Origin: Catenaria anguillulae PL171 | Taxonomy: Eukaryota > Blastocladiomycota > Blastocladiomycetes > Blastocladiales > Catenariaceae | Length of the DNA: 64,000 bases | Assembly (NCBI GenBank): GCA_002102555.1 | Contig: MCFL01000025.1 | Location: 248,001-312,000 of the forward strand | Direction of reading: 5' to 3' | Shown here: positions 59,526-64,000 of the stretch, piece by piece | How positions within the stretch are numbered: position 1 is the stretch's first letter | Layout of the letters: each line of letters opens with the position of its first letter | Program-made: the position numbers and the translations under genes | Notes under the pieces: model-generated | Told to the model about the DNA's origin: nothing | Seen by the model: the letters and a program-made list of their open reading frames with translations, nothing else | The model's database searches: none

Positions 59526-62500
59526 TCAATGGAGCCATTTGACAGCTCCATCGGCACCGCAAGTCAATACAAACCCATCCCCAGCCAAAATCTTGGTAAT
59601 GCCTACACTTGAAACGGGCAGTGTTGCAGCAGCCGACACGGACAAAAACTTGCGCGTCCCGTGCATGTGCTTGAATGTGGTGATTTCCGTCGGCGACGAT
59701 GTCGACATGTCCCACACCTTGAGCGTGCCGTCGATCGACCCAGAGTAGAGCAGCGACGAGTTTGGCGACACTGCCAGGGACGCAATCGTGGACCCATGGG
59801 CTTGCAAGGACAAGAGCGGCCGTGAGTGACGCGTATCGAGTACATCTGTATGTGAAAACCCCGGTCAGGATCCATGCAGGAGGGAGGGCAACAATAGCGT
59901 TTTTGGAAGAGAAATGCGTACGCATGTCACCCTTCTTGCCGCCAGAATACACTAAGCGGCCATCATACGCAACGGCGGTCGCTCCCGACTCGTGAATGTT
60001 GTAACCACGAACACGTGCCGAGTGAACTGGAAGCAGCGTATCCCACAGGGCAACATTGTTACTGAGAAAAAGCGCAGCACACTGTGTCAATCCGAGCACT
60101 GGAAATGAAATGCAGTAGATGCACTTATGGAAGTGCGTACATGTGCCCAGGCGACGACCCAGCCGACACTAGCAACGTGCTTGAACCATGAAACACCACA
60201 TCGCTCGTGAATCGAGAATGGCACGGGAATGACTTGTGATTTAACCAACGACAGACTTGTCAGATTGCAAGAATCGTACCACAGGAAGGAAAGATTGCGC
60301 ACCGAAAAGATTCTCATCGACGGCAACCCGAAAATGGCAACGTCGCCGACCGTATCAGCAACCGCCAGCCTTCCACCAACGGAATCGATTTCTAGCTTGT
60401 TCACCTTGGCAGCACCATATGGGATGCGCAGCAGGTCACCACGCCCACCGAATTGGCGCAGCGACAGGATGGTGTTGTTGTCGATCCAGTCTGCGAGTAC
60501 ATCTACACTCCCGCCAAGCTCGCATTGGTTAGAAATACTGCCAGCAAGATTCACGAAAGGTGGAGCGTACAGTAATCCAACGCTGAGTGACTCGCCACTT
60601 GAGCGTGACTTGTTGGCAAGAAATCCACAATCCCAAACTCGTTGGCAATCCCGCTGGCGGGCAGCGTTGCTCCCGTACCCAGTGTCGAGTCCACGGCTTG
60701 CCGCGCCTTCTTCATGAAATCGGCCCCAATCCCGCTGATTGTTGACGCCGTTGTTGCCGCCGACCGGTTCGACAATGCCGGGGAAATGAGTGTGGTCGGA
60801 TCGTCTGTGGCTGCCGTCGACGATGTGCGCGTGAGAACCGCTGGTGGCGAGCCCGCATATGGATCATGGAGCACGGCCGTGTGCGCCCCCATGGCCGACA
60901 GCGACGTGGAACTGAGGTTTGGAACCAGCGGCGGCGGTGCTGCATTGCTTGCCGCCAAGCCTGGTGGCAGCTGCTGTGACTGAGGCTGTGACCCGGGCCC
61001 GCCGCTCAGGACGCGTTGCATGGTCCTGTGCGCGCGCTCCACGTTGAGCTCAATTACGGCCTTGGCTTGTGCGACAATCAAGTTGGCACACGACGGGTGC
61101 AGGCTCATGCCGTTGATGATTGCGTCGTGCTTGAAGACGGTATCGATTTTCGGCACAAATGGAGGGTCGGCGGGCGTCACGATGGTGCGCAAGCCTGTTG
61201 GATTTGCGTTCGGGTCGGCCGAGGCGCGCGCCGCGGTTTCGGCTGCTTGAGCGGTGTTGAACGCCGACAGTCGTAGGAAACCTTCTTCGAGCGGCATGGG
61301 CTTTGCAGCAAGCGCGGCATCTGTCGTCGCGGTACCAGCAGAAGCAGCGGCCGAAACGGTGGCAAGTGCAGTCCCTGGCCCAGCAATAGGCAATTCCTTG
61401 AGCGCGATCCTTGGCACCCGTAATTCGTCCAACCACACGGTACTCCACTTGAGGGCCTCAAACAGCTCTTGGTGTGCGCTTGGAAGCCAATCCTCGGCTG
61501 GGCTTTGTACGAGCGTCTCGGTTCGGTGCACCTCGTCGTGAATCCATCGCAACCGTGCAGTCAAGTGCGGCACACACACATCCGAGACGACAAACACCTC
61601 GTCGGGCGACATGCCCTGTTGAAACTCGACAATGACGGCGTACATCCAGTCTTGGAACATGCGCAGCGTGAGGTACTCGAGCACGAGATGGCGCGACGAG
61701 GCGAGGTCCGAGAGATGTGGTTGCATTTCCGAATGCATGGTACGAAGCGAGACAAGAGGCGATGAGGCTGGACTGGAAAGGGCAAGGGCGGGGCTGGCGG
61801 GCGTAATGACTGCTGGCAAGTGCCTAACGAGAGCGCCGAGCGCGCGGTACAGGCCGCGCGAAGCCAGCACATGCACGAGCAAGAAGAGGGTCGTGACAAT
61901 GGCCGAGTGCGGTGCCGCCGAAGCTGGAGCTGTTGGGTCCAACAGTGCGCTGTCCCCCAGCGTGTGCAAGCAGTGCAGGAGCAACACCAAGAACATGGAT
62001 CGCTGGTTCTCGTCCAAGTCCTCTGGCCCGGTGCGCCCCAGCATATGCACCAGAATGCGCAAGTTGAGCGACAGGAACAAGTCGACATTGAGCTGCTTGC
62101 ACACATAAAAGGCCGAGTTGGGTGACAGAGTGAGCCAGCACAGTAGGTCCAGAAGAGAGTCAATGTGGGCAGGTGAGTCGGGACCGGAATGAATCTGTCG
62201 CAAAATCAGCTTGGCGTAATCGTCAAACTGCAAGTCGTGCGCGAGCGGCGTGGACTGGACAACAAAGATGGACTTTGCGACTTGCCATAGCGTCGCGAGG
62301 TGGTCGGCTTGCACGATCATGGACTTTTCGTCGGTCGTCAAGAGCTCGACGGGAACAGGTGTCATTGCACTGGTACTGATTGCTGGTATAGCCGAAGCGT
62401 CGTCGATAGGCTTGCTCGTGTTCGACTCGCCAAAGAGCGCATCAAACGCATCACCACCAGCACTAGAATCGGTCGCCGGCTTCGGATCCGAAGATCCAAA

Positions 62501-64000
62501 GAGCGCGTCAAACTCATCGCCACCACCATTTGACCGCTTGGGTGGCCCATCCGAAATCGACGCTCCAAACATGGCCTCGAAATCATCTGCGCCGCCAGCG
62601 TCCGACACCTTGGGCGGCCCATCGCTCAAACTGCCGCCACCAAACATGGCCGCAAACTCGTCCTCTTCTGGCTGAACTGCCTCACCCGCTACTCCATTCG
62701 CCACTGGCAACGTCGCCATCATCAACCGCGTGAAATACGGTGCGCCGCGCTCATGATACCACGCGATAGCGCGGCCAACGGCCACCCTGCGCTCTTGCGG
62801 CGTGATCCCTGCCGACGCCAGGTACTGCACCTGCAACTTGCGTTCCATGGACTGCACCAGCAAGTACGTCGCGGGGCTCGCGACCTTTGCCATGTCGACC
62901 ATGCGAGACCCGGCCATCCAATCTGCCATCATCCCATAGCACGCATGGCTCTCAATGACGCCATTCCCACTGGCCCGAATCTGGTCCACGACTGTACCCA
63001 CACCCGGCTGGCCGACAAGCTTGGCGACAAACAATGCGAGCTGCGGGTCCTTCAAGTTGCGAATGCACACGGTGATGGCGTCGCCATACGCCTCGCCCAG
63101 CAAAAAGAAACACGCCGCGAGCTCAAACCGCTGCTTGCCAAGCAGTACAAATGCATTCTTGAGCGCCTGCTTTTTCCAAGCATCGTTGACATCCTTGGCC
63201 AAAAACTGCATCATGACCTGCTGCTCGGCATGCCCATTGGCCTGCTTCCACAAGGTCAGCATCAACTTGCGCTTGCCCAGTGCCAAGTAATACAAGAAGC
63301 AATCGTGCGGATTGTTTGCCTTGCGCCAATGATTGCGTGCAATGGCCTCGGCCATGGTGCGCAGTGCATCCGGGTGTGTGAGCCACCACCCCGCACCGAG
63401 TGCCGTGGCCGTTTCCCATGTGATGGTGCACGCGTTGAGAATGTAGTCGACGAGCGCGGGCTGGTCGTCCGAAAAGAAGGCAAACGCTTGTGCCTCGGGC
63501 GACAGCGGTTGCGTTGGGAGATTGCGCTTGGTGCTATGCATGTATAGGAGCACGTCCCATCGGAACCGTTGGCCGTTTTCGTCCATGGACGCGGATTCGG
63601 GTTCAGAGATGGCGTCGAGGACAGCGAGCAGTTGCGTGTCGCGAATCACGGCGGCCGACATTGGGGTTTGGAGTGCGACCGGTCTGGCGGTCGTTGTAGT
63701 AGAAGGCGAGGAATCAGTGCTCGTGGTGGCAGTGGCAGCAGTCGCGGCAGCCGCAGTTGCCGCAGAGGCTAGTGATTGCTCAAGGATTTCACGCAGGGCC
63801 TTGGCTTTTTCTTGGTTGAACCGCTTGGTATCAATCAAATCCCTATCCATACATAAAAGCGAGATTGAATCCTCATGCCAAAAAAAGCAAATTGATTTTG
63901 TGAAACGTACATGTCCAACACCTCTGCTCCGGCACCGGCCGCAAACAAGGCATCCAGCTCGTCCCCCGCCGCCTTTGTCGTCAAACTCAATCCGTCCCCA
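59526..64000 (-). CDS. RAV1: Rav1/DmX-like RAVE complex subunit, 5' end outside window
   Basis: RAVE (Rav1, Rav2, Skp1) reassembles the V-ATPase on vacuoles and endosomes. Exons from the right edge: 64000(+)-63911, 63842-60571, 60490-60303, 60232-60141, 60061-59922, 59845-59526. The large exon has the Rav1p C-terminal region (ARNHWRKANNPHDCFLYYLA, WKKQALKNAFVLLGKQRFEL, ACFFLLGEAYGDAITVCIRN). Acidic repeats of the type DEFDALFGSSD follow. The end is a WD40 set: NNVALWDTLLP, ESGATAVAYDGRLVYSGGKKG and SGSIDGTLKVWDM. VALWDTLLP and the GGKKG blade are close to DMXL1/2. The N-terminal propeller lies beyond the window. Frames are clean across the 3.3-kb exon. The junction 60571/60490 is the least certain. 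Confidence 0.92.

Overview
The window looks like nuclear DNA of a fungus. Most genes are split by short GT-AG introns (about 60-110 bases, usually starting GTACGT, GTACGC, GTATGT or GTGCGT). Products are eukaryotic, and several point to fungi: a chitin-pathway glucosamine-6-phosphate synthase, an RSC1/2-type bromodomain-BAH protein, Rav1, Kti12 and a Dma-type FHA-RING ligase. G+C-rich codon use, an ATG16 that keeps a WD40 propeller, a seven-transmembrane-like protein and a diacylglycerol-lipase-like enzyme suggest an early-diverging, perhaps zoosporic lineage (Blastocladiomycota or Chytridiomycota). That placement is inference.

Layout. 0-12 kb: GFA1 (cut by the left edge), SF3B4/Hsh49, a UBE2G1/Ubc7-type E2, a Rim2-type mitochondrial carrier, a cold-shock-domain protein and a 90-residue membrane protein. 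14-20.3 kb: a very large RasGEF. 21.6-27.0 kb: arm A of a long inverted duplication, carrying kinase-bromodomain gene A. 27-40 kb: a bromodomain-ankyrin-bromodomain-BAH protein, mitochondrial ferredoxin, KTI12, a kinesin, an SMP-like small protein and a multi-pass membrane protein. 40.5-51.9 kb: a multi-TM class 3 lipase, a perilipin/LEA-like 11-mer repeat protein, ATG16 with WD40 repeats and a Dma1-like E3. 51.9-57.2 kb: arm B with kinase-bromodomain gene B, followed by a broken bromodomain fragment. 58-64 kb: TFIIF beta and RAV1 (cut by the right edge).

The most unusual content is a pair of genes encoding a complete Ser/Thr protein kinase fused to a C-terminal bromodomain. They lie in two arms of about 5.3 kb in opposite orientation, separated by about 25 kb of ordinary housekeeping genes. 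A second theme is technical. Six loci (carrier, RasGEF, both kinase-bromodomain genes, lipase, ATG16, Dma) are interrupted by apparent one-base losses, mostly in runs of G or C. Adding one base per break restores a codon-multiple CDS in the carrier, the RasGEF and kinase-bromodomain copy B, and an ATG16 of expected length. Consensus sequence errors are therefore the simplest explanation, with true pseudogenes the alternative. All exon coordinates are read by eye from splice signals and protein-family expectation.
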